A stretch of 64,000 nt of DNA from Cololabis saira (lineage: Eukaryota; Chordata; Actinopteri; Beloniformes; Belonidae). The translations under genes were made by a program, and so were the position numbers. Within the stretch, counting starts at the first letter, position 1. The number at the start of each line of letters is the position of its first letter. Location: assembly GCF_033807715.1 (NCBI RefSeq), contig NC_084597.1, forward strand, positions 6,059,847 to 6,123,846, written 5' to 3'. The notes under the pieces were generated by a model, which saw only the letters and a list, made by a program, of their open reading frames with translations, did not search any database and was not told the DNA's origin. Of the stretch, positions 1 through 21,761 are shown one piece after another.

Positions 1-223
1 ATTTTTCAGCCCTGTTCCCATCCATTTCCTTTTAGTATATAAACAGTATAACATATATAAATGGCTAATCGTATCACTTGTTGCCTTGAACGGCTGCATC
101 ATCCTCTTAAAGCAAAGTCTGCTCCACAATGCCTTGTATAATACCCACAATATGCTTTGCTTTTTGCAACATTCATTAAATGGTGTAAAATGTGCAAGTA
201 AATGACATATTAAAGCTCAAAAT
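1..223. other. Flank left of the first composite element, no gene seen
   Basis: AT-rich sequence with no convincing coding or RNA feature. It ends in CAAAAT (218-223), the left target duplication of the element that starts at 224. Confidence 0.6.
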
Positions 224-669
224 TACGGTGGCCGAGACCCACCATTGCTGAAAATAAAAGTAACGCTGCAAACAGAAAAAAACACTGCTGCAAATTAAAT
301 AAACGCTTAGCAAATAAAATAAACACTGCAAACAAAAAGAAACGCTGCTGCAAATAAAATAAATGCTGCAAAAATAAAGAAACCCAGCTGCAAATAAAAT
401 AAAAAAACGACGGAAATAAAAAAGCCACAACGGAAGTGAATTACTATTTTTGCTGATGCACCGGTGTCGCTTATTAAAAATTACACATAGCGACGTTGAA
501 CACTAACCTTTTCACTTATTTTCTCGTTCGTTGTTCTTCTTATTCCTAGCTCTTCTTATTTCTTCCTTTTCGCTTACGTCCTCTTCGTCTTCTTCTTCTC
601 CTCTCACATAAAAACACCGGTGCATCAGCAAAAATGGTCCCCGGTAATTCACTTTCGTTGTGGCTATTT

Positions 670-3286
670 CAACCTGATCTCACAAAAATCCGTGAAATGC
701 CCACGACCTCTCACCACTATTTTCCGTGGTACCAACACGGAAAGTGGTATAATTCCGTGTGGGCACCACGGATATTGTACCATGCAAAGTCAAGGGGATC
801 CGTGGTCGTGATATATACACGGATTATGACATTATTATTATTTATATATTATTATTTGTTATAGTGGCTAAAATATGCGTTTTTGTCGCGCAAGGTACTG
901 TTTTTTACTGTCCGTTTGTAAAAGCACGTTTTTAACGCTGTTTTAGCAGTGTTTTATTGAGGTTTTAATGGGAGCACCACCGATATAGTACTATGCAAAG
1001 TCAATGGGATCCGTCACCCGATTTGACTGCTGTCATACCATTGAATAAAGGACAAAACAATAACAATCATCCCATAGATATGGGCCAGTAGGGCCCTACT
1101 CTACCTACTAGTAGGCGCAGGAGGCTGTTATCGCCCCTTTCTATGGCTAACCCCATGTTATTAATGCTTGCTATGGAGCTCACACCTCATTATCGCCCTT
1201 TTCTATGGCTAACCCCATGTTATTAATGCTCAGTAGGCACAGAAGTTTTGTTATGAAGCTCACACCTCACCTCCCTTTATTATGTATTTAGCTAGAATTT
1301 TAAAACCTGAACAATAGAATTCAACGTAAAATGCAGGATCTTGTCCATTAAAAACAATACGTTTTGGAACATAGTGTAACGACCACAGATAGATAAGGCC
1401 TTGCCCGCCTGGGCAACACATCAGCATTTGGCCGACTTGTTAGTGCAGTTGACTGTGGTCTGGGAGACTGTGGTTCGAGACACGCTCTGGGCACGACTTG
1501 TTCGCCACAGTATTTTCCTCATTGTGTTATGGTTTTCTTTTAATATCTTTAACATTTCTAAACACAAAAACACAAAAGTGTCCTTCATAATTCAAAAATA
1601 CAATAGGTTCATGTTAAGGACATCCGTTTTAATTAGTTCTCCTTCGATTATGACAAGTTATTAATCCTCAGGGTGTAGAAACTTATAGGTCTGAGAGCCT
1701 CCTGACTAATGGTATGGGGCCTATTTTGTGTCTTTTTTTGCACAGTTCACTAACGCTTTGAGCTAGGAGGCTGAGATTCTATACTCTGTATCAGGAGGTG
1801 ACTCTCATCCACTGTGCCAAGTTTCAGATCTGTGTGACCTTCTGAAGTGTCAAAGGTCACCGCGTGTTTTGCGTTTCGGCCCTGCAAAGCCTATTTCGTG
1901 TCTTTTTTTGCATAGTTCACTAACGCTTTGAGCTAGGAGGCTGAAATTCTAGACTCTGTATCAGGAGGTGACTCTCATCCACTGTGCTAAGGTCCAGACC
2001 CGTGCGACCTTCGGAAGTGCCAAAGGTCACCGTGTGGGGTGACTTTTTTGGGCCTTTTTTGTGTGTTTTTTGGTCCCGTGGCTGTATGACTTCCACAGAG
2101 CTAGTTGGCGTTGCAGAGGGTTCACTGAGTTGAGACTTGGCAAGCTCAATGAAGGCCCCATATGGTGGCCACAGGTCAAGTTTTACTTGGTTTGGTCAAA
2201 TGTTGTGGCAACGGCGTCCGTTCGAATGTTGGAAAAGGTGAAGTTTCAAAGCCCCGCCCATCGAAAAGTACAGGTCCGATCTGCACCAAACTAACGTCTG
2301 ACTTCTATGACTTCTGCAACAGTGTTTCCTCCAAAATGTCCTGGCTGGTTAGGAGGGTGTAGAAACGTATAGGTCTCAGAGAATTCTGACTAATGGAATG
2401 GGGCCTATTTTGTGTCTTCTTTTGCATAGTTCACTAACGCTTTTAGCTAGGAGTCTGAAAACCTCAATAAAACACTGGGTGGGTCAAGGGAGATTGTTTT
2501 TTTATGTATCTTTGTAAAGCACTTTGTGTTGCACTCCAGTTGCATGAAAAGTGCTATATAAATAAATAAAGTTTAAGTTTAAGTTTAAAACAGCGTTAAA
2601 AACATGCTTTTACAAACTGACAGTGAAAAACAGTACCTTGTGCGACAAAAACTCAAAATTCAGCCACTATAACAAAGAATAATATGTAAATAATAATAAT
2701 AATGTCATAATCCGTGTATATATCACGACCACGGATCCCATTGACTTTGCATAGTACTATATCCGCGGTGCTCCCATTAAAACCTCAATAAAACACTGCT
2801 AAAACAGCGTTAAAAACATGCTTTTACAAACTGACAGTAACAAACAGTACCTTGCGCATCAAAAACGTATAACTTAGCCATTATAAAAAATAATAATATA
2901 TGCATAATAATAATGTAATAATCCGTGTATATATCACGACCACGCCTCCCATTGACTTTGCATAGTACTATATCCGTGGTGCTCCCATTAAAACCTCAAT
3001 AAAACACTGCTAAAACAGCGTTAAAAACGTGCTTTTACAAACTAACAGTAACAAACAGTACCTTGCGCGACAAAAATGCATAATTTAGCCACTTTAACAA
3101 AGAATAATATATAAATAATAATAATGTCATAATCCGTGTATATATCACGACCACGGATCCCCTTGACTTTGCATGGTACAATATCCGTGGTGCCCACACG
3201 GAATTATACCACTTTCCGTGTTGGTACCACGGAAAATAGTGGTGAGAGGTTGTGGGCATTTCACGGATTTTTGTGAGATCAGGTTG
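670..3286. mobile_element. Foldback DNA element with inverted arms of about 340 bp, nested in the preceding element
   Basis: It starts CAACCTGATCTCAC and ends with the complement, flanked by GGCTATTT on both sides (662-669 and 3287-3294), an 8-bp duplication. The arms are nearly identical for about 190 bp and recognisably inverted for about 340 bp (to about 1010 and from about 2950). In the right arm the inner part is repeated in tandem near 2587, 2802 and 3014 (period 212-215 bp). The 41.65 kb copy of the host element shows the site without this insert. No transposase is visible. Confidence 0.8.
1718..2460. repeat. Internal direct repeats of about 170 bp and larger
   Basis: The segment with GAGCTAGGAGGCTGA and ACTCTCATCCACTGTG occurs near 1760-1860 and again near 1925-2030. 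A third partial copy is near 2397-2460. No coding sequence is recognised. Confidence 0.6.
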
Positions 3287-3494
3287 GGCTATTTTATTTG
3301 CGTCGTTTTTTTTTTTAATTTACAGCTGCGTTTATTTATATTTGCAGCGTTTCTTTTTTTTCAGCAGCGTTTGTTTTTATTTTCAGCGTTTATTTTATTT
3401 GCAAAGCGTTTATTTTATTTGCAGCAGCGTTTCTTTTTATGTGCAGCGTTTCTTTAATTTTCCGCAATGGCGGGTCTCGGCCACCGTACAAAAT

Positions 3495-4428
<934 letters not shown>

Positions 4429-4717
4429 CTTGTGTGTGTTTTGGATTAAGAACAGTCAGTCTGTGTGCAGTTAATGTACAAAAATAACTTGCATGTGATT
4501 GGAAAGGGTGTTAAAATAGTTACACGCATTTTTTGGTATTTTATTGTTGTTTTTTATCCTCCTTTTTATCTATTACTTGGTGTAAAGCACTTTGACACAC
4601 CAAAAGGCTGTTTTAAAATGATATATGAATAAAGTACATTAGACTTGTAGTGAAGACCACCTGAACCGAGACCAAGACACTACCAAGACCAGAGAGGATC
4701 AAGAACAAGACCAAGAC

Positions 4718-5118
4718 CAGGGGTCGGCAACCCAAAATGTTGAAAGAGCCATATTGGACCAAAAACACAAAAAACAAATATGTCTGGAGCCGCAAAAAAT
4801 GAAAAGTCTTGTATAAGCCTTAGAATGAAGGCAAATGGCAAAAGGCGAAATGTCGAGAAGAAAGTCAAAATGTCGAGAAAAAAGTCAAAATTTTGAGAAA
4901 AAAGTCTAAATGTCGAGATTAAAAAGGAAAGGAAAAAGGAAGAAAAAAGGAGAAAAAAAGGAAAAAAGGAAAAAAGAGAAGAAAAAAAAGAAAAAAGAAG
5001 AAAAAAAAGAGAAAAAAAGGAAAAAAAAGGTCAAACATTTTTGAAAAAGCTCTAGGAGCCACTAGGGCGGCGCTAAAGAGCCGCATGTGGCTCTAGAGCC
5101 ACGGGTTGCCGACCCCTG
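4718..5118. mobile_element. hAT miniature element, CAGGGGTCGGCAACCC family, copy 1
   Basis: Begins CAGGGGTCGGCAACCC and ends with its complement. The flanks are ACCAAGAC and CCCAAGAC (7 of 8 match), as expected for an 8-bp hAT duplication. The core is a degenerate satellite of GAGAAAAAAGTCGAAATGTC units followed by a poly-purine tract. Confidence 0.85.
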
Positions 5119-6065
5119 CCCAAGACCAAGACCAAGGCCAGAGTGTATCAAGACCAAGACCAAGACCAAAACCAAAACCAGGGGGGGCCCGGGTGGGGGG
5201 CTGTGGCCCGGGCATCTCCGGTCCATTCCGGGGGGGGTGGGCTGTGGATGTGGGGGTCCCACTCGGAGGGCTCGGCTCTGCCTGGGTGGGGGGTGGCTGT
5301 CTGAGCTGGGGGGGGCATCGCTGCCTTGGTCCGCCATCGCTGGGTGGAGGCCCCTGTGTCTGCGGGGACTCCGGGGCCTTTGGGGTGTCCCCTGGCCGGG
5401 GGTGGCCAGGGCGGGCGCGGCGGCGGGGTGGAGTCATTCTCAGGTGTCTATGTCTTATGTCGTCAGTATGAATGGAGGGATGTTGGGCCACTCCCCCCTC
5501 CGCCTGGGGGCTCCGTCGACGCCGGGGGCGCCCATGGAGGGGTACGGTGGGGCCCTGGCCTGGCTCGGAGGGCTGGCCCCCGTCGACTTGGATGGCCGGC
5601 GGGGGAGCGTGGGCGCCTTTCCAGGGCCGGCTCTGCTGGCCCTGCCTCCTGGCTTCAGCCTCCGCTCCCCCTCCTCCTGGTGTGTGAATGTGCGTCGTTG
5701 TCGGTGAGCATGCGGTATGAAAGGGTCCTGCCATGGAGGATTTGGGCCTCCATTGGTAGGACAGCAAAATTTTATAATTTATTAATATTATTACTATACA
5801 AAGATGGTTATTATTATTATTATTATTATTATTATAGGAATCGGATGGATGAATGGGATGCCTGGGTCTGGGGCCCTCCGTTGTCGGGCCCCCGCGGGTG
5901 TCGCCCCCCCTTGTGTATGCATATATATATATATGTATATATATTAAATATAGCAACAATGCACATATATATGTCTTAGGTTTTTACCAGCAGGGTATTA
6001 ACCATTAATGTGTATAGTAGTATAGTAGCATAGTGTGCAGACAAGGTAAAAAAAAAAAAAAAAAA
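5119..6065 (+). mobile_element. L1-like LINE 3' end (GC-rich) with poly(A) tail
   Basis: A CCAAGA minisatellite leads into a GC-rich block, a TTA run near 5810, an AT-rich TATATGTATA block, then GTGTGCAGACAAGGT and a poly(A) tail at about 6048-6065. Related segments occur at 12.3-13.0, 32.0-33.4 and 36.6-37.9 kb. The 32 kb copy is joined to an L1-type reverse transcriptase fragment, which is why I call the family L1-like. The long open frames on both strands reflect GC richness and are not accepted as genes. Confidence 0.6.
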
Positions 6066-6764
6066 AGGAATTGATGTTAAAATAGTTACACGCATTCTTT
6101 AGTATTTTATTGTTGTTTTTGATTCTCCTTTTTATCTATTACTTGGTATAAAGCCCTTTGACACACAGAAAGGCTGTTTTAAAATGCTATACAGTACATA
6201 AAGTACATAACATTTTACTGCTAAATGTATTACCAACATGAATCACTCAGCATACATGTTTAATATTCTTTTTGCTTTACATAATATATATTGTTTTTTA
6301 AACACCTCTGTTACTGGAATATGTTTGTGCCTCAAATATAGGCACAGATGCATGTACAGTAAGTTCTTGTAAAGTTTTGATTGGCATAAGCACTTTTCCC
6401 CACGTTGTCCACCGGGGCTGATGTCTGTGTTCAAGGGCACATTGGTGGAAGAAGCTGGAGATGTGCAGGCGTATCAAAGAGCTCATGCTGTACTGTGCAA
6501 TTTTGAGTTTGTCCCTCACCTTCAGTGGATTCAAAACGCTCTTTTTTGTTTGCATATAAAAGCTCTGCAAAGTTGTGAAGGTCCTAACCAAAGGAAAAAA
6601 GAAACACCTCTGTGGGACGTATGAATTCCCAGCTATTCAGACTGACAAACTGATGTGAAAAGCCTTGGTTGTACTTTACTTTTTTTGTTGGTATTTTTTT
6701 TTCGCTCATGTCTGTAAAGTTTTTCAATGATTATAAGAATAATTTTTTCTAATTAATTAAATTA
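6066..6764. other. Duplicated LINE-tail-like segment and AT-rich sequence
   Basis: 6066-6210 closely repeats 4505-4640, including GTTAAAATAGTTACACGCAT and a GTAAAGC..TTTGACACAC block typical of LINE 3' ends. The rest holds no recognisable gene. Confidence 0.5.
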
Positions 6765-7965
6765 ATTTCTACGGAAGAGTATTAAGGCTGAATTATGGTT
6801 CTACGTCAAATCGACGCCGTTCCTATGCCGTAGGTTGCGCCGTGTCACGCAACCCATGCCGTCGCTGACGTGCACCTCTCAAAAAAAAAGTCAAAATGTC
6901 GAGAAAAGGTCGAAATGTTGAGAAAAAAGTCAAAATTTAGAGAAAAAGGTCGAAATGTCGAGAAAAAAGTCAAAATTTAGAGAAAAAGGTCGAAATGTCG
7001 AGATTAATGTTGAAGTACAATCTCGAGAAAATAGTCAAAATGTTGAGAAAAAAGTTGAAATGTCGAGAAAAAAGTCGAAATGTTGAGAAAAAGGTCGAAA
7101 TGTCGAGAAAAAAGTCAAAATTTCGAGAAAAAAGTTGAAATATCGAGATTAAAAAGAAAAGGAAAAAGGAAGAAAAAAGGAGAAAAAAAGGAAAAAAGAA
7201 GAAAAAAAAGAAAAAATAAGAAAAAAAGAGAAAAAGAGGAAAAAAAAGTCAAACATTTTTGAAAAAGCTGTAGGAGCCACTAGGCTAATTATAAGAATAA
7301 TTTTTTGTAATTAATTAAATTAATTTCTACGGAAGAGTATTAAGGCTGAATTATGGTTCTGCGTCAAATCGACGCCTTGCCTACGCCGTAGGTTGCGCCG
7401 TGTCGCGCAACCCACGCCATCGCTGACGTGCACCTCCCACAAATTGTAACTACGCATCGAGGCGACGCAGACCAAACGCAGACGGAGAGGGCTGTGATTG
7501 GTTTGCTTGGTAGCAACGCATTTCCGGTTTCCGGTTCTAAGCAGTCGTGGACTTTCAGTGCTCTTTTCTTCGTGTATGTGTGATTTTTTTTTGTTTTGGT
7601 TTTTTGCACAATAGTTGCCCTTATAGGCCCTGCGATGGACTGGCGACCTGTCCAGGGTGTAACACCTGCCTCTCGCCTGAAAATAGCTGGGATAGGCTCC
7701 AGCAGACCCCCGTGACCCCGCAAAGGATAAAGCGGGTATAGATAATGGATGGATGGATGGAGTTGTCCTTATCGCTTTGATTCACTGTGAAAAGTGAAAA
7801 GTGAAAAGTCGGATAAACCATTCAGGAAAAGATTGCGACCTAGCGGTCATGGGGGGTACTGCACCGCGACGAAATGGAGAGACGGAGAAGTCCGAAGGGT
7901 TCACGACGGCGTCACGGTGACGGCGTGTGCACGGCGTCGAATTGACACAGAACCATAATTCAGGC
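6730..7965. mobile_element. Miniature element with AAGGCTGAATTATGGTTCT ends and an internal 558-bp tandem duplication
   Basis: The left end carries AAGGCTGAATTATGGTTCT at about 6786, and the complement-like end ACAGAACCATAATTCAGGCT finishes near 7968. The left part, including the TCGAGAAAAAAGTC satellite (about 6880-7260), is duplicated in tandem: ATTATAAGAATAATTTTTT recurs with an offset of 558 bp. A retroposed fragment interrupts it at 7625-7760. Confidence 0.55.
7625..7760 (+). mobile_element. Retroposed SINE/L2 3'-tail fragment ending in (GGAT)n
   Basis: Contains GCGATGGACTGGCGACCTGT and GGGATAGGCTCCAGC, the conserved 3' tail shared by teleost L2 LINEs and V-type SINEs, ending in GGATGGATGG. 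It is flanked by AGTTGCCCTTAT (7613-7624) and AGTTGTCCTTAT (7761-7772), an 11 of 12 target duplication typical of LINE-mediated insertion. Confidence 0.85.
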
Positions 7966-8281
7966 TTTAGGGGCATGCAGGAGAAAAATATTTGAGAGGG
8001 GAAGATTTTTTTTATTCGAGTCGAAATGTCAAGATTAATGTTGAAATACAATTTCAAGAATAAAGTCAAAATTTCCCCTTTTTTGTCAACATTTCAACTT
8101 TTTTCTCGAAGTACATAATGAAAAAAAAATCTTCCTCCTCTAAAATATTATTTTTGTTTTTCTCCTGCCTGGCCCTAATACTCTTCTGTAAATTTCCCTT
8201 CTGGGATTAATAAGTGTTTTTTTTTTATAAATTAAGAACATATTTAATGTAATGTCCACTTTATGGATGATTTGGCTAATC

Positions 8282-8914
8282 CAGGGGTCGGCAACCCGCG
8301 GCTCTAGAGCCGCATGCGGCTCTTTAGCGCCGCCCTAGTGGCTCCTGGAGCTTTTTCACAAATGTTTGACCTTTTTTTTCCTTTTTTCCTTTTTTTCTTC
8401 TTTTTTCTTTTTTTTCTTCTTTTTTTCCTTTTTTTCTTCCTTTTTCCGTTCCTTTTTAATCTCAACATTTCGACTTCTTTATTGAAATTTTGACTTTTTT
8501 CTCGACATTTTGACTTTTTTCTCGACATTTCCACTTTTTTCTCGAACTTTTGATTTTCTTATCAAGATTGTATTTCAACATTAATCTTGACATTTTGACT
8601 TTTTTCTCGAAATTTTGACTTTTTTCTCGACATTTTGACTTTTTCCTCGAAGTGCATAATGAAAAAAAAAATCTTCCTCATCTAAAATATTATTTTTATT
8701 TTTCTCCTGCCTGGCCCTAACAATCTTCCATAAATTCGCGTAACAAAAAGAGTCATGTGGAAAGACATTAGTGTACTACATTTGCAGCCAAGGACCCAGT
8801 TATAACTAATATAGAAACATACAGCACTTTTCATTTTTTGCGGCTCCAGACATATTTGTTTTTTGTGTTTTTGGTCCAATATGGCTCTAAAACATTTTGG
8901 GTTGCCGACCCCTG
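8282..8914. mobile_element. hAT miniature element, CAGGGGTCGGCAACCC family, copy 2
   Basis: Same ends as the element at 4718, in opposite orientation. Perfect 8-bp target duplication GGCTAATC at 8274-8281 and 8915-8922. The core is the CTCGACATTTTGACTTTTTT satellite. Confidence 0.93.
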
Positions 8915-8922
8915 GGCTAATC

Positions 8923-9423
8923 TAACACAAAGAAAGCAGTAATCTCTGCACACTTCTGCACTTGTGATCAATCACGAACAAGAGGCTGATGTCATTTATC
9001 CACCGATGACGTCACGCATCCACCGCTGCAGTTTTGATGACGCCTCGTTGCTGTTCTGAGGTCAGGTTTGGTGGATTTATCTTCAATATTCCAATAACCT
9101 CTTGATACTGTTGATTCAACAGTGTTGAGTCATACCAATCCATGTTATTGATCTGCAGCAGTTCTTATTCAGCCTCTCTTGGTAGAGCCTCCTTTCTTTG
9201 CTTTATTGTCTTTCCCATTTCCACCCAAGAAGAAACTGCTCCTTTGTCCTTCTTTTGCTTTCTCCTAATGTCATGTTCTAAAAGTAGACGCAGCGATGGA
9301 TCGCCCGTCCCTCCAATATCACATCACCTTCACCAAATACAAAGGTGAAAATATGACGTCACTCCCCCCATCATGTTTTAGATCAAAAACTAAACGGGGC
9401 AAAGAGAGGCTGCAATGTAGACT
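8923..9423. other. No gene recognised
   Basis: Contains two short open frames and the phrase GATCAATCACGAACAAGAGGCTGA near 8967, which recurs at about 13772 inside an ak1 intron. That suggests a further dispersed repeat. Nothing codes convincingly. Confidence 0.4.
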
Positions 9424-10226
9424 GCTTATTTAAAGTGCTGAAGGCATTTTGTGAATATTTACAATATACAACATTTCTAGGGGTATTAAGGGGTGCTGAA
9501 TCCAAATCTGCTGTATATGAAGCTCAAAAATGTCCCAAATGCCTCAAAATTGAGAAATCCAACATGGCCGCCAGGCTGAAATCTATTTTTCAGTATATCT
9601 TTTTGACTAAACAAGGTACAAACATGAATTAAATGTACTTTTGTAAGTTTTCCTACATGACAACCTCTTTATCACTAATGACCACCTTTTTCTCTATACT
9701 TGTGCTGATTATTGACACTTGATCTAAATCAGGACAGGATGTTAAATTCCCATGTGTGAAAACCTGTGAACATTTAATTCAAGTTCGTAACTTTTTGTAC
9801 ATTTGTTTGTACATTTGACCTCAAAACAAAATACAAAGTAAGTAAAAGTAGCCTAATAACAATAATAATAACTGAGTAATTATTCATAGTTAAAAACAAC
9901 TTTTTTTGCAATATCTAAGCAGTTTCTTCACATTACATCTCAATTCTGAATATGGCATTGAATTGCCCATGTAGGAAAACTTACAAAAGTACATTTAATT
10001 CATGTTTGTACGTTGTTTAGTCAAAAAGATATACTGAAAAATAGATTTCAGCCTGGCAGTGGCGGCCATGTTGGATTTCTCAATTTTGAGGAATTTTGGG
10101 ACATTTTTGAGCTTCATATCCAGCAGATTTGGATCCAGCACCCCTTAATACCCCTAGAAATGTTGTCAGTTATAAATATTCACAAAATGCCTTCGGGGTT
10201 CTGATTTTGTGAAAATTGACCCTGTC
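9424..10226. mobile_element. Palindromic miniature DNA element (family E), copy 1
   Basis: The two ends carry inverted arms of about 220 bp around an AT-rich centre: AAATGTACTTTTGTAAG near 9630 is complemented near 9985, and CCAACATGGCCGCC near 9558 is complemented near 10065. Other copies are at 20201-21030, 43490-44297 and 57293-59109. TA flanks some copies, so a mariner-type 2-bp target is possible but not proven. Confidence 0.75.
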
Positions 10227-10309
10227 CATGAGTGGAAATGTTGGTTATATGAACTCTTTGAAAAAATCACAAGCCTTTTAGTTTTTTCTCTCTTTTTTTT
10301 TTTAGTTTT

Positions 10310-10444
10310 ACACAGTTTATTTAGCTCACACCTTTGAGCTAAAGAAACATCCACAAACATTTTCAGCAGGATTAAAGGAGGGCTTTTATGCTACAAATTT
10401 AGCCTATATACATAGAATAAATTATATATATGTATAGGTGTGTG

Positions 10445-10523
<79 letters not shown>

Positions 10524-10726
10524 AAATAAATATTTAATATTTGTGATTTTATTCTTATACTGCATTTCAATCAGACTTTCATCTTAAACTGTCCTCCTTT
10601 TTTTAACCGGGGCATCAGGTAGATTCATTCTCTCTCTTGTTAGTAACTTTTAGTCCTTTAAAAATGTCCACGTTGAACTTCCAAAAATAAAAACACCAGC
10701 CAGACACAGATGTATGTAACGTTGTT
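10310..10726 (-). other. ak1: Probable ak1 3' untranslated region
   Basis: This follows the ak1 stop codon in the direction of transcription. AATAAA on the minus strand occurs near 10538 and 10317-10322, and the next identified feature is a transposon end at 10226. The exact cleavage site cannot be seen. Confidence 0.4.
10445..10519. repeat. (TA)n microsatellite
   Basis: About 75 bp of near-perfect TA repeat, probably within the ak1 3' untranslated region. Confidence 0.95.
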
Positions 10727-19791
<9,065 letters not shown>

Positions 19792-19798
<7 letters not shown>

Positions 19799-19829
19799 TG
19801 TGTTTCGTCTGTGGAGGGTTTTCCTTCAA
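19792..19829 (-). CDS. ak1: ak1 start-codon exon
   Basis: Acceptor CTGTCCTGCAG at the right, then 31 bp of 5' untranslated sequence, ACACAATGGCAG and donor GTAATT. ATGGCAG joins the 36-bp exon to give MADKIKDAK, the start of vertebrate AK1. An upstream non-coding exon is implied by the acceptor but I could not place it. Confidence 0.9.
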
Positions 19830-20200
19830 CTGCAGGACAGAAAAGGACACAGAAAAGGACACGGTGAATAAAAGCCACTCAGTTTTAAGTCATGTGTAAC
19901 TGACAGTGAGTTTGTGGACACGCCGTGACCCTGAACGGGGGAAAAAGGGAACAGATGGAGGATGGATGGAGTTTCACCCCACAACTACTTTTCCTCACGT
20001 TGGTTTTATAAGTTGGTCATCTGAATATATATCATATTTATATATGTATAGTTACAGCAAAATGGTAATTTTGAAATCTGTTACTGATTTTAATGATGCA
20101 CGTGTATTTTTGCACATATTGATATTTGTAACTTGAAAAGTTTGCAACCATGAGTCCCTTTTGAAAGTCATCTGCTATTTCCTGAAAGGGGGCTTATAGT
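19830..20200. other. Intron or upstream region of ak1, no feature recognised
   Basis: No repeat found elsewhere in the window and no coding signal. The missing first ak1 exon and promoter should lie here or further right. Confidence 0.35.
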
Positions 20201-21030
20201 CTAGGCAGAATTTCTGAAAATGTGCTTATTTAAAGTGCTTTAGGCATTTTGTGAATATTTACAATATACAACATTTAGGGGTATTAAGGGGTGCTGAATC
20301 CAAATCTGCTGTATATGAAGCTCAAAAATGTCCCAAAATGCCTCAAAATTGAGAAATCCAACATGGCCGCCAGGGCTGAAATCTATTTTTCAGTATATCG
20401 TTTTGACTAAACAAGGTACAAACCATGAATTAAATGTACTTTTGTAAGTTTTCCTACATGACAACCTCTTTATCACTAATGACCACCTTTTTTCTCTATA
20501 CTTGTGCTGATTATTGACACTTGATCTAAATCAGGACAGGATGTTAAATCTCCCATGTGTGAAAACCTGTGAACATTTAATTCAAGTTTGTAACTTTTTG
20601 TACCATTTGTTTGTACATTTGACCTCAAAACAAAATACAAAGTAAGTAAAAGGTAGCCTAATAACAATAATAATAACTGAGTAATTATTCATAGTTTAAA
20701 AAACAACTTTTTTTTGCAATATCTAAGCAGTTTTCTTCACATTACATCTCAATTCTGAATATGGCATCGAATTGCCCATGTAGGAAAACTTACAAAAGTA
20801 CATTTAATTCATGTTTGTACCTTGTTTAGCCAAAAAGATATACTGAAAAATAGATTTCAGCCTGGCGGCCATGTTGGATTTCTCAATTTTGAGGAATTTT
20901 GGGACATTTTTGAGCTTCATATACAGCAGATTTGGATCCAGCACCCCTTAATACCCCTAGAAATGTTGTCATGTTATAAATATTCGCAAAATGCCTTCGG
21001 GGTTCTGATTTTGTGAAAATTGACCCTGTC
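20201..21030. mobile_element. Palindromic miniature DNA element (family E), copy 2, with many single-base insertions
   Basis: Same layout as 9424-10226 and 43490-44297. Against those copies it carries extra single bases at many places, for example CAGGGCTG for CAGGCTG, AAACCATG for AAACATG, GTACCATTTG for GTACATTTG, AAAGGTAGCC for AAAGTAGCC and CAGTTTTCTTC for CAGTTTCTTC. Confidence 0.85.
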
Positions 21031-21761
21031 TATTATCCAAGGGAGCCAAAACAAAATACTTCTTTTTTAAATTATGTTTTTCAACATTTAAAAAAATATA
21101 TTTTTACGTTGCTGCACTGCTTAATTAAATAGATAAATTCTTCTTCCACCAAAGTTCTTATTGGGCCTTCATAACGTATTCAAGGTGAACAAGCTATGTT
21201 ATGTTATGAATCTTTATTTCGGCTTGTACACACTTTTTGCAGAACGAGATGAAAAGGAAAGAAAAAAAAAACATTTCTTTTGCCGAAAAGGTTTAGGCTG
21301 AAGCCGTAGCAAAAAAATATGAGACATTAGCTTTTACTCCGTGGAAACAAACAATACATAAAGAAGACAAAAATAAGTAAGACAAAATATAACAAACTTT
21401 GGATGATTAAAATAGTTTAGCATCCTTACAAGACTGTTTCATTCAAAGACAATAAGGATCATGCAGTTGTTTTATTACGCTTTTTTGGTTTCAATGATTC
21501 TCAGCTCTTTTTCTTTTCTTTTCATTTCATTTTTAGTGTTTGTAGGATCTGAATACAGAGCTGGTCCAAGGCGTGTGACAGCAGCTACTTATGGCCCGTG
21601 ATCATTAGTGGGAACCCGAGAGCAGTTTTTTGTCATTGTTTTTTTTTATTTATTATTATTTGCCACAGTACATATCTTGCTCATCTTTATTAAAACTGAC
21701 ATTCTGATGTTTCACAAAACTTGAACCTTTGAAACTAGGTGTTAGGTTACAACGGTTTAGG
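21031..21761. other. LINE-tail-like and AT-rich sequence, no gene
   Basis: TTATGAATCTTTATTTCGGCTTGTACAC (about 21204-21231) resembles the 3' end of a LINE, related to sequence at about 63400-63530. No coding sequence. Confidence 0.35.

Larger units (their letters stand above)
224..3488. mobile_element. DNA transposon with TACGGTGGCCGAGACCC ends and 6-bp target duplication
   Basis: The ends are inverted: TACGGTGGCCGAGACCC at 224 and its complement finishing at 3488. CAAAAT lies on both sides (218-223 and 3489-3494), a perfect 6-bp duplication. Both arms are built from units resembling GCAGCGTTTCTTTTATTTG. A second copy without the nested insert is at 41182-42422. A 6-bp duplication is unusual among cut-and-paste families; IS3EU and Dada elements are possibilities, but no transposase is visible, so the superfamily is not assigned. 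Confidence 0.75.

Noticed and set aside
5087..5979. GC-rich frames of 206-288 codons on both strands
   Set aside because: They overlap in many frames within an L1-like 3' segment, and the same repeat elsewhere breaks the frame. Base composition explains the lack of stops.
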